Source: Branchiostoma floridae
Taxonomy: Eukaryota; Chordata; Leptocardii; Amphioxiformes; Branchiostomatidae
Reading direction: 5' to 3'
NCBI RefSeq assembly: GCF_000003815.2
Contig: NC_049993.1
Span: forward strand, 15,141,699 to 15,204,198
Length of the DNA stretch: 62,500 nucleotides
Shown: positions 12,428-23,399 of the stretch, in pieces
Position numbering within the stretch: the first letter of the stretch is position 1
How the letters are laid out: every line of letters starts with the position of its first letter
Notes under the pieces: model-generated
What the model saw: only the letters and a program-made list of their open reading frames with translations
Databases searched by the model: none
Told to the model about the DNA's origin: nothing
Position numbers and translations under genes: made by a program

Positions 12428-12641
12428 TACTGTAAATGCAGAAATGTTCGCGGTGGATTAATGTTCGCGGTTTTCGCGGTGACCACTTCACCGCGAATTT
12501 AAAACGACCGCGAATATTATTCTATCATGATATTAGATTGCAGTCTATGGTGTTACCGCGAACTTAAATCCACCGCGAAAAGTCCTTTTTCCCGCTACCG
12601 CGAAATTAAATCCCCGCGAACTTAAATACATTTACAGTATA
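12428..12641. mobile_element. Palindromic MITE with CGCGG motifs, copy 2
   Basis: Full-length relative of 10185-10398. It has TACTGTAAATGC at the left and CATTTACAGTA at the right, with many GTTCGCGG and ACCGCGAA motifs between them that form nested short palindromes. No open frame of note. Confidence 0.85.
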
Positions 12642-12901
12642 CCAGTCTACCACACTAGTGTCACCTTTACTACACTAGTACACGTCTTGAGTACAGAAAT
12701 GAATGCCTTGTAGGCTGTAATAACATGTTTCTTCGCTTTAATTCTTTTTTTTTACGTTTAGTGCGTATATTTGGAAAATGTAGCCATCTTGTTTTTTTAC
12801 CCATCTTCTTTTTTTTCGCCCTATCTCACTATTTTTGCCTTCTGCAAAGGTGGGTGTCATCCATAAAATTTACTTGCTGTGGCCTTATGTCTTAATGTTT
12901 T

Positions 12902-13092
12902 TTACTATCCAAGCACATGGTGTTGGGTAAACTTTTTACGTTATTAGCATGTAATATGTCATATGGAATATCCCGTGCTTTAGCTTCCTGCTAGGGGTGG
13001 GGGGTTGAAAGGGGGGGGGGGGGGCTATGGACGAACAACATAACATGTGACAAAAAGGTCACAATTTTACCCAACAACTCTGCTTGGGAGTA
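12902..13092. mobile_element. Inverted-repeat element
   Basis: The left end TATCCAAGCACATGGTGTTG and the right end (TTACCCAACAACTCTGCTTGG read on the plus strand) are imperfectly complementary. A poly-G run lies inside. It is a member of the CCAAGCAGAG family also seen at 10996-11150 and 24929-25090. Confidence 0.55.
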
Positions 13093-13654
13093 CTGTTTGT
13101 GTTGTAGGTGATCAAAGACCGGACAGGACCGCCCTTTGACAGAGATTGTGTTACTTTGATTGTGTTTCCAGCATAAAGGTTATCTCATATTTTCCCACAC
13201 ATAATCCTCTCTCTGTTAGTGATACACTTAATATCTAGGTTGTTGCTAATGTCTATTGTAGACTTTTTGTTGGTTGCTACCTACTTTTTGTAGACAAAGC
13301 ACATAACAGGACCTGTGAAATTGTATGGTTGAGGCATAAAGCTCGCAAATAAAAGTCACTTGACTCCGTGTTATTTGAAATTTGTACTCTTCAAGCTGGT
13401 CTATGTCATGAATAAGTTAAATCACACAGAAGAAGGGGGTATAGCTTATGATGTACTTCACTTTAGGTACCAAATTTGTTATCTTTTATCTGCTGTATAA
13501 TTCAAATACCGGATATTAGGAACTCTAAAGGTAGAAAAAAAGGTTCTTTTATTGTACTGTTTGCGTTCTCAGGAAAAGTTGTATCGAACTACTGACGTCA
13601 TTGGATATAAAGAATGTTCTAGACATGTCAATGCTACTGCATTTCATTTGTATT

Positions 13655-13783
13655 TTGCACTGATTCGGGGTATCCACAACAACATGGGCTAAGGTTTTCG
13701 GTTGGCCGGGGCGGTAAAACTCCTTCTTGCGGCCAACCCTCTTCCCCGACATAGCCCATGTTGCAAACGTCGGATCAGTGACC
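13655..13783. mobile_element. Short MITE, GGCACTGATTCG ends, copy 1
   Basis: Inverted ends CACTGATTCGG and CGGATCAGTG surround a core with CATGGGCTAA and TAGCCCATGTTG arms and a GGGCGGTAAAACTC centre. The same core is found near 14027-14263, 14488-14633 and 16588-16727. Each copy is followed by a shared A-rich block with GTCTGCGAAGTAGGCTAG. Confidence 0.75.
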
Positions 13784-14026
13784 CCCCCCCCCCAAAAAAA
13801 AAACAAAATAAATAAAATAAACACAGCCTCTCTGAAAGTCTGCGAAGTAGGCTAGGCGTGATACGTGGCCGGTGTTCTAACCACAAGTACTTCAATGATC
13901 CCTAGTTCAAAACTAATACCAGATTCAAAGAAGCACAACTCAGTTAGTGTCTAGCATATACATGTATTATAATTCATTCTTCGCAGAATGCCGGTGTTTA
14001 TTTGCGTGTATGTGTATGTGTGTGTG

Positions 14027-14263
14027 GGCACTGATTTGGGTTTCCAACATGTGCTTACTAAAAAGTTCTCTATGCCAAAAAAATAACTCAGAAAATAACT
14101 ACGATTTGAAAGGACGAGGGGAGGTAGAGAACAAGGATAGCATAGTAATATGGTAGATATAGATAATATAGAGAAGGATGTTGAACGGGGGTGGTAAAAC
14201 TCCCTCTCGCGGCCAATTCCCTTTCACGGCATAGCCCATGTTGGAAACATCGAATCAGGGTCC
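14027..14263. mobile_element. Short MITE, GGCACTGATT ends, copy 2
   Basis: Same family as 13655-13783, starting GGGCACTGATTTGGG and ending at CATCGAATCAGG. It is longer than the others because unrelated sequence (about 14075-14185) lies inside it. Confidence 0.6.
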
Positions 14264-14487
14264 TCCCCCAAAATAAACACAGCCTCTTCGCAAGTCTGCG
14301 AAGTAGGCTAGTCGTGATACGTGGCCGGTGTTCTAACCACAAGTACTTCAATGATACCTAGTTCAAAACTAATACCAGATTTAAAGAAGCACAAACCAAT
14401 TAGTGTGTAGCATATACATGTATTATAAATTATTCTTCCCAGACTTTCGGTGTTAATTTGTGTGTGTGTGTAGAGGGGTGGGAAGGT

Positions 14488-14633
14488 GGGTACTGATTTG
14501 GGTTATCAAAATTTGCTAACTGAAGGTTCTCTATGCCAGAGAAGGGTGTTGAACGGGGCCGGTAAAACTCTTTCTCGCTGCCAAGCCCCTTCCCCGTCAT
14601 AGCCCATGTTGCAAACATCGAATCAGTTCCCTA
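14488..14633. mobile_element. Short MITE, GGCACTGATT ends, copy 3
   Basis: GGTACTGATTTGG at the left and CGAATCAGTTCCC at the right, with the conserved TTCTCTATGCC and GGTAAAACTCTTTCTCG core. It is followed by poly-C and poly-A tracts and then the shared GTCTGCGAAGTAGGCTAG block. Confidence 0.75.
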
Positions 14634-16584
14634 CCCCTCCCCCCCCCCCCCAAAAAAAAAATAAAACGGCCTCCCCGAAAGTCTGCGAAGTAGGCTAGGC
14701 ATGATACGTGGCCGGTGTCCTAACAGTTGACAACTGCCTGGTTTATGTAATGCTGTTTATGTTGCAGGTGATCCGAGGCCCGTTACGAGCGTAACGTGTG
14801 TTTTTAGCAGAAAGATTACCTGAAATGTCAACACCTATAATCTCCTCTCTCGGTGATGCATAGTTCTAGAGTGTTTTTGATGTCTATTTGTTTCTGTTAT
14901 CTACTAATCACATACAATTAAAATCACATAAAATAGCTGTCCAGTATTGTATGGTTGATACATAAAGCTACATGTAGTGTATAAATTCCACCTTATTCCT
15001 CCTATTTCTTCGGAATATTAATTTGGACGTCGTTGATGTTGCCATAACGTGCTTTCCAATGCAGCAGAGCATAGTATTTATGCGCGCCCCCTGTTCGTCC
15101 ATGACGCGGGTACTTAAAATAACAAGGATAAAACTGTTAAAAGCTTGGTAAAAAGGCTTATTTCAGAGGCCTTATGTTTGTTGTTGGTTGTAATTTCTGA
15201 CGTTCTCAGCATGTAAATATTCGGTGCTTTCCTTTTGGGGAAATATGAACAAAAAACATGGCATATGACAAAAAGGTCACAATTTTACCCAACAATCTCT
15301 GCTTGGATGGAGAGTACTGTTTGTGTTGTAGGTGATCAACGACCGGATAGGAGCGCCCTTTGACAGCCATTGTGTTACTTTGATTGTGTTTTTAACATAA
15401 AGATTACCTCATATTTTCCCACACATAATCCTCTCTCTGTTAGTGATACACTTAATATCTAGGTTGTTGTCATTGTCTATTGTAGACTTTTTGTTGGTTG
15501 CTACCTACATTTTGTTAACAATGAGCATAACAGGACCTGTGAAATGGTATGGCTGAGGCATAAAGTTCATAGATAAAAGCCACTTGACTCCGTGTTATTT
15601 TGTATCCTTCAAGTTGGTCTATGTCATGAAAACGTTAAGTCACACAGAGGAACGGGGTATAACTTATGATGTAAGACCACTTTAGGTACCAAACTTGTTA
15701 TCTTTTAGCTTTTAAGTAATTGATGATCAAGGGCCAGATATCAAGACCTGTAAATGGTAAATAGGGTATTGTATTGTTTGTGATTAGATAACCCCATGTT
15801 CTCATGAAAAAAAAGGTATATCTAATTACTGGTTTCAGAGGTGTAGAAAGAATGTTCAAGATCTGTACGTCAGTTGACTGCACTTTATGCGTACTTTTAA
15901 CAAAGAAATTTTGGCTAACTGATTGAAACTGGAACATGAAGGCAGCACGCACGGTTATTCTTTTTAAAAATCCACATGTCACCCTCAACGACCAGTAATT
16001 CAAAAATGCCGCAATATCTAAAAAACACGATACACACAAGCAGGTTACGATGCAGGTACGCAGCTCACCCGTTTACGTTGGGTTGTTTGTTTTGTATATG
16101 ATCAAAGGCCGGGTAAGAGCTATCATTGACAGCGATGGAATACTTGAATTCTGTTGGTAGCATAAATATTATCTATCTTCTCCGCAAGTATTCTTCTCTC
16201 TGTCTGTAATATACAGATCTTGAGTGTTGTGGATATTTGTAAAAAAAATTGTAACTTATTAGGCTGGTCTTTGTCATAAATAAGGTACTTCAAACCGGGG
16301 GTTACCACAACTTTAAATTGAGGTGTGAATATTTCTCTACTTTGTTCTTACATACAACAAGTATTGTTTATACCTTTTATATGATCCCGTTTGGATGGAT
16401 GATATTAAAAAGAATGAATTCAAAGAGCATGACCACCCCAAGTAACTCAATAGTTCCTAATTCAAAATTAATCCGAGATTTGAAGAAAAACAACCCACTG
16501 ACTGTGTAGCATATACAGGTATGATAAAGTCGCCTTTGCAGACTTTCGGGGTAGCGGTGTTTATTTTTTATTTTTGGGAGGGCA

Positions 16585-16729
16585 CTGATTCGGAGGTACT
16601 AACATGGGCTAACTAAAGGTTCTCTATGCCAAAGAAGGGTGTTGAACGGGGGCGGTAAAACTCTTTCTCGCAGCCAGCCCCCTTCCGCGGCAAAGCCCAT
16701 GTTGCAAACATCGAATCAGTGCCCTCCCC
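16585..16729. mobile_element. Short MITE, GGCACTGATT ends, copy 4 (best preserved)
   Basis: About 145 bp with the ends GAGGGCACTGATTCG and CGAATCAGTGCCCTC, essentially perfect inverted repeats, plus inner CATGGGCTAA / AAGCCCATG arms. No coding capacity. This is the reference copy for the family in this window. Confidence 0.8.
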
Positions 16730-17579
16730 CAAAATAAACACGGCCTCCTCGAAAGTCTGCGAAGTAGGCTAGGCATGATACGTGGCCGGTGTTCTAACAG
16801 GTGGAAACTGCCTCGTTTATGTTAGGCTGTTTGTGTTGTAGGTAATCCAGGGCCCATTACGAGCCACTTTTGCAGGGATGGGGTGCGTGCAGTGTGTTTC
16901 TAGCATGAGGATTATCCCCAATTTTCCCACCCATAATCTCATCTCCCGGTGATTCATTGATCTGGAGTGTTTTAAATGTCTATTTTTTGCAATGTTTTTG
17001 TTATCTACTAATCACATACAATGCGATCCAAATTACTTAGCTGTCAATCAGTGTATGGTTGATACTTAAAGCTACATGTAGTGTAAAAGTTTCACATATA
17101 GATATATATGTACGTCTATGTGAAGTGAACAATGTACAAAAATTGCTATTCAGCCCTTAGGCTGCAATAGTTTTTAATCTAATAAACCATTTCACATAAA
17201 CGATTTCATACTAATTTGGAAAATTTTGTCGTTGCCACAGCGTGCGCTTGAATGAAACAGAACACAGCATTATGCACGATCCCCGGGGTCCATGACGCGG
17301 GTACATGAATTAGTACGGATAAACGTGTTGAAGGAGAGGTAGACAGCCTTATTTGAGAGCCAGCCAGATATAACCTGTACTGCGTGGTCACGGAAGGTGT
17401 CGACTCTGAGACTGTATAATCTGGATTGGGAAGGTTTCCCAGTTCGTGCACAAATGCGCCCCAATACGCAACTGACTTTTAAATGTGAGCCGACCGCAGT
17501 TTGTTTCACCTCCGCAGAGTGGCGTTTCAAAGTGGTCCTGAGAAGGCAGTGTGCAGACAGTTTATTTGTGTGCATAGTT

Positions 17580-18440
17580 CCTGGGTAGTATCCTAAAGTC
17601 GAACATATTCGTTTTTCGTATTCCTAAAGTGCACCATAGTATAATCTTTTTCTCATTTAAGTCTGTCACCTTGTGGCCAATAACTGTATAAATATCATAG
17701 GCCAAAATCTGTGTTCTGCTGCCTCAAGTAGTTATAAGGACCCCCCCCCCCCCAAAAAAAAAACTATCGTTCTACGTTTCATGGATTGCATTTATACATT
17801 ATAATGTACTTAACAATCAGTATTCTTATCATACAAAGTATGACATCCATAGATTTCCTGTTCGTCCATAAGAAATACGCCTATATAGGGCATGCAGGTC
17901 TGCATGGCAAGGAATACGTCGTGCATAAGCGTTGGGACACACACGAGCGACAATCATTCGCAATTGGCTACACATGTCGTAATGGTAAAAAGCGCATGGT
18001 GGCGTTAGTGTGTGGGAGAGTTTTGCACCATTAACAAAATTTCCTCAATATTCTTGAGCAATTTCCTCTCCTATTAGCTTCATGGCTAATATGTATACAT
18101 GAAATATATATTAGGCACTGTCTCAGTATCTTTACTAAGGCCGGGCAAGCACGCTTTAAATATCATCTTTTATTCAGGTATATGCTTATTCTATTATGAG
18201 GACATAGTACATCTGGTTTCAGTATGGATGCGTCACCTGTACATACTACTGTAAAAGAAGAAATGTTCGCGGTAGGTTAAAGTTCACGATTTTCGCAGTG
18301 ACCACTTCACCGCGAACATTTTTCTATTATGAATCTATCGAATTCAATTCAATCTGTAGCTAACATGAAATTGGTTAAGATGAAACTTTTATTTTTTAAA
18401 CGTAAATTGTGATAATGAAAGGTATGCATGCGGATTACGT
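17580..18440. other. Spacer downstream of the LRR receptor gene
   Basis: No convincing gene. It contains a poly-C/poly-A tract at about 17741-17763, an 82-codon frame at 17786-18034 without recognisable features, and a partial CGCGG palindromic MITE at 18249-18345. Confidence 0.6.
18249..18345. mobile_element. Palindromic MITE with CGCGG motifs, partial copy 3
   Basis: Matches the left third of 12428-12641: ACTGTAAAAGAAGAAATGTT, then TTCGCGGT and GACCACTTCACCGCGAA. The right part is missing. Confidence 0.7.
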
Positions 18441-18442
18441 TT

Positions 18443-18448
18443 TTTATT
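18443..18448 (-). promoter_or_regulatory. Candidate polyadenylation signal of the LRR gene
   Basis: AATAAA on the minus strand about 83 bases beyond the stop codon of the LRR receptor, a normal distance for a short 3' untranslated region. Confidence 0.5.
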
Positions 18449-18530
18449 TAATAGTAGTTAAGTACAATATACATAGCTCTACACAGATAGATCCGTGTGC
18501 ATCGGTCGACTCGCATTGTTGTGTGATTCA

Positions 18531-21500
18531 TCAAATAAACATATTATTACTACCGCTACTACTATCACTACTTTTACTACTACAGTTACTACAACTACTG
18601 CTACCACCACTACTAGCACCATTAATAATTCCGATGCTACGGCTGCAACTAAAATTACTACTTCCACTAACACTTCCACTACTGCCACTTCTACTACTTA
18701 ATGTGTCGAACTCTTCATTACTCGAGATCTCCAAAGGCCAGTTAGTGTTTGGTACAGTGGGGATTAAAGGGACTGGGCGCAATGTGTTCAACTGCTCACT
18801 GCTTGATATCTCCCAAGGCCAATATGTGTTCGGTACAGTGGAGACTAAAGGTACTGGGCGCAATGTGTTCAACTGCCCATTGCCTGATATCTCCCAAGGC
18901 CAACATGTGTTCGGTACAGTGGAGACTACAGGGATTGAATGAGATGTGTCCAACTGTTCACTGCTTGGTATCTCCCAAGGCCAATATGTGTTCGGTACAG
19001 TGGGGAGGAGAGGCACCGGACGCAGCGTGTTCGACTGTCCGCTGCTTGGTATCTCCCAAGGCCAATATGTGTTTGGTAACGAAGGGACAAGGGGCACTGG
19101 GCGCAATGTGTTCAACTTTTCACTGCTTGAGATCTCCCAAGGCCAATATGTGTTTGGTAAGGAAGGGACTAGAGGCACCGGATGCGATGTGTTCAATTGC
19201 CCATTGTTTGGGGTACTGCTAAGCGAATCTGTGCACGTGTTTGCTTGTGGGTGGAACACTTCAGTTTGTGGTTGCTCACAGATTGTATTAATTGCCGGGA
19301 GGGACAGTCGTTGCAATGTGCTTCGGCAACGTCGACTTGGGATTACTGTCCATGGCCTAAAGGTGGAAGTGTTTTGATCTGTATGGATCTGCGTCATTGA
19401 GTGCCATTGGGCAATCAGAGTATCTCTGGAAATGTTCCATGTCCCATATGTATTTGATTTCAAAATGTCCCTCTGCGCTGCACCAAATGAGCAGGAGGTG
19501 TTGCTACACATGTCAAACAAAGATAACTCACTTCTAGATCTTCCACCTATAAGTTGATGCTGCGTTGTACATTGCGAGTTTGGTAGCAATGGGAGAGAAC
19601 TTGGACGTTGTGAATGGGGATTTCTGCGAACGATGCCCTCACATTGCCAGTATTTTAACGCTGGCAATTCAGGAGCGCTGTAACATATTTGGTTCTCCAC
19701 CAATTGAGAAGCTGTTGGTAGCTCATACATAGTCGTCGTGGTCAATGTTCTGTGGAGACTACTTGGTGAAGTCCCTGGCGTATTTCCTATATTCATGTAC
19801 GTCCCCGTCACTGGGCCTTCGTAGAATGGTATCGAAGAGTTACTTCTTGTGTCATTACGACAGGTTACATCTTCGGCGTTTCCGTAAAACGTTAAATCTG
19901 CGGCAGCAGCGTAGAAAGACAACGAATCATCATCGTCATCTGATGACATGTCGCAGTACGGAAGCTCGATGGAGTTCAAGGCAACAGGGAGCGACCGAAA
20001 GGAGGCCGTATCCCGGTCACCTATTTGTGTAACAGCTGGGAGAGAAGTTGGCCTTGTGACTACTTCATCAGAAATTACGTCATCTGGAATCTCCCAATAT
20101 GTGTGGGGGAGTGCAGGAAGAATTCGTCCAGCACAGGCATCAGATATATCCGGAATCTCGTAGTACATGGGTTCGATAGAGTGTAAGGAGCTTGGTAGCG
20201 ATCTGGAAGAGGCTCTACGGTGAAAAAGACTGGGAGTAGAAATGACAGGGAGTGATGCAGACCTTTCTGTTACTCGCCTAGACACATCACCTCGTGATTG
20301 AATGGCTCGAATACCCTCTCCGCTTGGCATAAGCCATATTCTCAAGTTTACGAGCAACACAGCGACGGCTATCAAAATCATGCAAACTAATATGACAACA
20401 ACATAAATGAACACGCTGGTTGGTTTCGTTGCTTCTGTGACTGGACCAGTAGACATACTGACGTGCGGAGTAGAACGAGTCGACGTCGTAGTCTGTTCTG
20501 ACATCTGTACCGTCCCTATCATGTTATTCGTGTATGTATGGGATTCGGAATTTTCTATAAGATTTCGATGGAACGTAGAACCACCATACGAGTCTGGATA
20601 TGTCCTGTTTTTGCTTACTTCCACCTCATCGACACTAAACTCAACCTGACTGACATTTTCTTTGGTAAGTACAAAACAGGTGACATTCCTAAGGATTGCT
20701 TCGGTAGTATTGTCTCGCCCAGTGCCATTGATGTTGTGTGTTGGACTCTGAGCAAAAGAAATTGTACCGTTGGTATCGTTTTTACCTCCAAACGATGCAA
20801 TACGGACATTTAGGTCTCCTTGTAATTTCATATTTAAGCCATCACTATGTAACCATACCTGTCTACACTCTCTGGCATTGCCGGCAATGTCATGGTGTGA
20901 AGGCCCAGTTTTCATAATAATCACAAAAGGCGCCTGCATTGTGATCCTCGGAAAAGAAACGTCCCTTCGAAGGCACGAGAAGCCGTACTTTATGCCATGT
21001 GTGTTGTTTGAATCGAATGTCCATCCAACCGTCTGCTCATTGGTCGAAGGATCATGTGTGATACAAATGAGGCGCTTTGATATTTCCAACGATACGTCCT
21101 GACTTCTGATTTGAAGACGGTCATCATACTTGTCTACATGGTTTTTGAGAGAGATGCTCCACGTCAAATCATGTAACATGATGTCGTGAATCTTTTCTAA
21201 CTTTGAGCCATAAACACGGAGTGAGATAGGGACATCTGCTCTCCAGAATGACGCACCGTCTACAAACGTAAGAACGTTCCCACCTAGATGTAGTTCCTTG
21301 AGCTTACGCAGGTGTTGGAACGCACCCGTAGGGATGACCTCAATGTTGTTGGACTCCAGATGAAGGAATTCTAGTCTATGCAACCCCACAAACCACTCAG
21401 TTTCAATAGTGTGTAGCTGATTACCTTGTAGATTCAGATCAAGGAGGAACAACAGATCTTTAAAACATCCGTAATCCATCTTCTTTATTCCATTATTTGA

Positions 21501-21718
21501 CAAACTTAGCATGTGAAGGAACCGCAAACCAAAGAACCACCACTTCTTGACTCGTGTAAGTCTATTAAAATCCAGGACCAACATCCACAAATGCGTAAGA
21601 CTGCTCAGTGCACCTTTTTCGATATCTCTGATGCCACACATAACTAGACCCAGAGTCGACTTTTTTGAATGGCGTGCTAGAATCTGTTTTGATAGAACTC
21701 CAAACGGATATTTCATCA
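18531..21718 (-). CDS. LRR receptor main exon
   Basis: Preceded by a good acceptor (TACTTTTGCAG). It encodes LRR units such as LSLSNNGIKKM and LHLESNNIEVIPTGAFQHL, the membrane span VVVILVCMILIAVAVLLV and the whole cytoplasmic tail, in one uninterrupted frame of over 3 kb. Large single coding exons are common for LRR ectodomain genes. Confidence 0.85.
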
Positions 21719-22025
21719 CTGCAAAAGTACTTGTTCGCGTGTCTTCACGAAAACAAGGTACAGTTGTAGAGGAAAAAATACTCTTTGTTGCGAGATTAGT
21801 TTCATTTCAACCATTACATATGGTCCATGATAGTAGGGGTATCAAACCGACATTAGAACCATGGTGACTAATTCTATTGTAGAGTCTTACAGATTCAGAA
21901 GGTTTAGATGTGCTGCATCCATTTGGACAGAAACCGTGCAGAGTGGTACAAGTAGATAGCACCAGCAGGAAAAACAGCATGACAGGACGTCTGTTCCATC
22001 GACAACCTTCCTGGCCGTATGCCAT
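18531..22025 (-). CDS. LRR single-pass membrane receptor with repeat-bearing cytoplasmic tail
   Basis: The first part (22025 to 21810) gives a signal peptide (MLFFLLVLSTCTTLHG) and an LRR N-cap start (FCPNGCS). An in-frame TGA at 21809-21807 follows. After it the same frame stays open to a stop at 18531, giving about 1062 residues when counted from 21719. That part has about five leucine-rich repeats (residues 20-160), an ectodomain with several N-glycosylation sites, a Thr/Ser-rich stalk, a membrane span at about 436-458, and a tail of about 600 residues. The tail has YYEIPD, TYWEIPDD, TYMNIG and MYELP motifs, six 27-residue repeats and a Ser/Gly end. Either the TGA is removed by a 99 bp intron (GT at 21817, AG at 21719, phases compatible, total 3396 nt) or this allele is broken. 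It probably acts at the cell surface in recognition or signalling; the ligand is unknown. Confidence 0.8.
18535..18705 (-). repeat. Trinucleotide-like run coding for a Ser/Gly-rich tail end
   Basis: ACT/TAC-like triplets with many substitutions lie at the 3' end of the LRR coding region. On the coding strand they read as Ser and Gly runs (for example SSGGSSSCSNCSS) just before the stop codon. This is a likely site of length variation. Confidence 0.7.
18715..19225 (-). repeat. 81 bp coding minisatellite (27-residue repeats)
   Basis: Six in-frame tandem repeats in the LRR receptor tail. Each contains the core PNTYWPWEI preceded by a Pro-rich LRPVPL segment and followed by a Ser/Glu linker. The last copy is divergent (PNTNWPLEI). 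A shorter relative (HTYWEIPDD) lies upstream in the tail. Because the unit is a multiple of three, copy number can change without shifting the frame. Confidence 0.9.
21818..22025 (-). CDS. LRR receptor exon 1 (signal peptide and N-cap)
   Basis: Starts with MAYGQEGCRW, then a hydrophobic signal core, then CPNGC typical of an LRR N-terminal cap. It ends at a GTAATG donor in phase 1 if the short-intron model is right. If not, the frame runs to the TGA at 21809-21807. Confidence 0.6.
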
Positions 22026-22417
22026 AACGTTATACTCTTTTTGTGAGCACCAAACTGTTAAATGTCTAGGGTTGAAGTTGTTTACCTCAGCTCTGATTGG
22101 TCTTGAGAGGATGGCGTCAAGTTTCCGATTTTGGTGAGCCCGTGTGATGACAAAGAGTTTGACCTGTTGCGTGCGGAAAACGGAGAAATTCTGTCATCAT
22201 ATACTTATTGTTTATTGATATCTTCAGACACCAGGGTGGCCCGAGTCAGTTTTGACAAACTGATTTTCATCGGGGCCCAGGTACACATACAAGGAAATAA
22301 AAACATTACAGAGAAAATAAATAGATATACATAACGGAACATATAAGTACAAATAAAACATGAGAGAAAGCAGACAAATCAAAATTATAGTCCATAAATC
22401 CAGTCCAGGTCAAATTA
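22026..22417. other. 5' flank of the LRR gene
   Basis: Presumed promoter and 5' untranslated region for the minus-strand LRR gene. No TATA box or other specific site could be assigned with confidence. Confidence 0.4.
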
Positions 22418-22419
22418 TA

Positions 22420-23395
22420 CGAGGGCGGTTCAAAAATTAATGCCACTGGTTTTATAACAGGCTCATGTTTTCATCGAATGAGCTGAAATTTGGCGCAAAG
22501 GTACAAGAATATATTCTCTTAAGATTGACATATTCTAATTTGTTGTTAAAATGTTTATGAGTGACTGAGTTGAGTTCAAGATGACGACACCCCTGTTATC
22601 CCGTCGGAAGAAATTAGAGGGTTAATTAACGTGCAATTGACAATGTCTCTAAATCACTTGTAGCTATTGTAAGAAACTGAAATTGCACATGTATCAAGTA
22701 GCACTTCTCTGTAAGCCACATGCCTATTTTAATTTTGTAAATACAATCATTTATTATTTTTTCGTTCCTGGTGTGAAGTGAGGTCGTCAGGGTCGTAATT
22801 AGCGGGGGATCAGGGGTGAGCTGCTTAAAGTGTCCATAACCGACTTTTTTATTAACTGAGAAAAATCAAACTTAACACACTTCTTGATCTTGAAACAGTT
22901 AATAATTGTGCCAAGTTTCGCAGTCTTTTGGATAATGGAAAAGCAGTCTACAAAAACCTTTATTCAACAAATCACGTATTTGGCTATTAATCAAACTGTC
23001 TGTAATATAGCAAATCGCTCCATTCTAGTGGCTGTAAAAGATGGAGCATTGAGAGTTCAAGACTATTGTAGAAAACTGAAATTTCACCTGTATAATAACA
23101 AATGTCTCTATAGATTACATATCTATAGAGACATTTGTTATTATACAGGTGAAATTTCAGTTTTCTACAATAGTCTTGAAATAGTAAGATCTAGAGTAAC
23201 TGATCTCCTGACAAGCTTTTAAGGGTTTGGTCATCTTAAAATCATCACAGTTGCTCATAAAAATCTGAACCACAAATTGAGATATCTCAATCTCAAGAGG
23301 ATATAGCCTTGTACATTTGTGCCAAATTTCAACTCATTCGATGAAAACATGAGTTTGTTATAAAACCAGTGGCATTACTTTTTGAACCGCACTCG
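22420..23395. mobile_element. Mariner-like foldback element, nonautonomous
   Basis: The ends CGAGGGCGGTTCAAAAATTA (left) and, inverted, CGAGTGCGGTTCAAAAAGTA (right) extend into about 170 bp of inverted similarity. They are flanked by TA on both sides (22418-22419, 23396-23397), as expected for Tc1/mariner target duplications. GAGGGNGGTTCAAAAAGTAATG-type ends are known from mariner transposons. There is no transposase frame. The interior carries a 60 bp perfect hairpin (23056-23180). Confidence 0.75.
23056..23180. repeat. Perfect 60 bp hairpin inside the mariner-like element
   Basis: Arms at 23056-23115 and 23121-23180 are perfectly complementary, with a 5-base loop. A decayed version of the same sequence lies at about 22640-22700 in the left half of the element. 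Perfect arms point to recent origin or gene conversion. Confidence 0.9.
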
Positions 23396-23399
23396 TAGA

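Larger units (their letters stand above)
7800..17400. repeat. Mosaic of degenerate duplicated blocks
   Basis: A block of roughly 200-400 bp starting near TGTTGTAGGTGATCAAAG, with CATATTTTCCCACACATAAT and CTCTCTGTTAGTGATA further in, recurs at about 7827, 8838, 13090, 14755, 15318, 16085 and 16828. The 13090-13500 and 15318-15715 copies are the closest pair. A second block containing GGTCCATGA and TACGGATAAAC recurs at about 11755-11850, 15060-15170 and 17245-17345. All are on the plus strand in a similar order, which indicates repeated tandem duplication of multi-kilobase units followed by decay. No consistent coding frame was seen in the copies. Confidence 0.75.

Noticed and set aside
17206-17588. 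101-codon minus frame and 63-codon plus frame
   Set aside because: They overlap on opposite strands within one of the degenerate duplicated blocks; the corresponding frames are not kept in the other copies.
18749-19377. Plus-strand frames of 157 and 143 codons with internal repeats
   Set aside because: Antisense shadow of the 81 bp coding minisatellite; the minus frame has signal peptide, LRRs, membrane span and tail.
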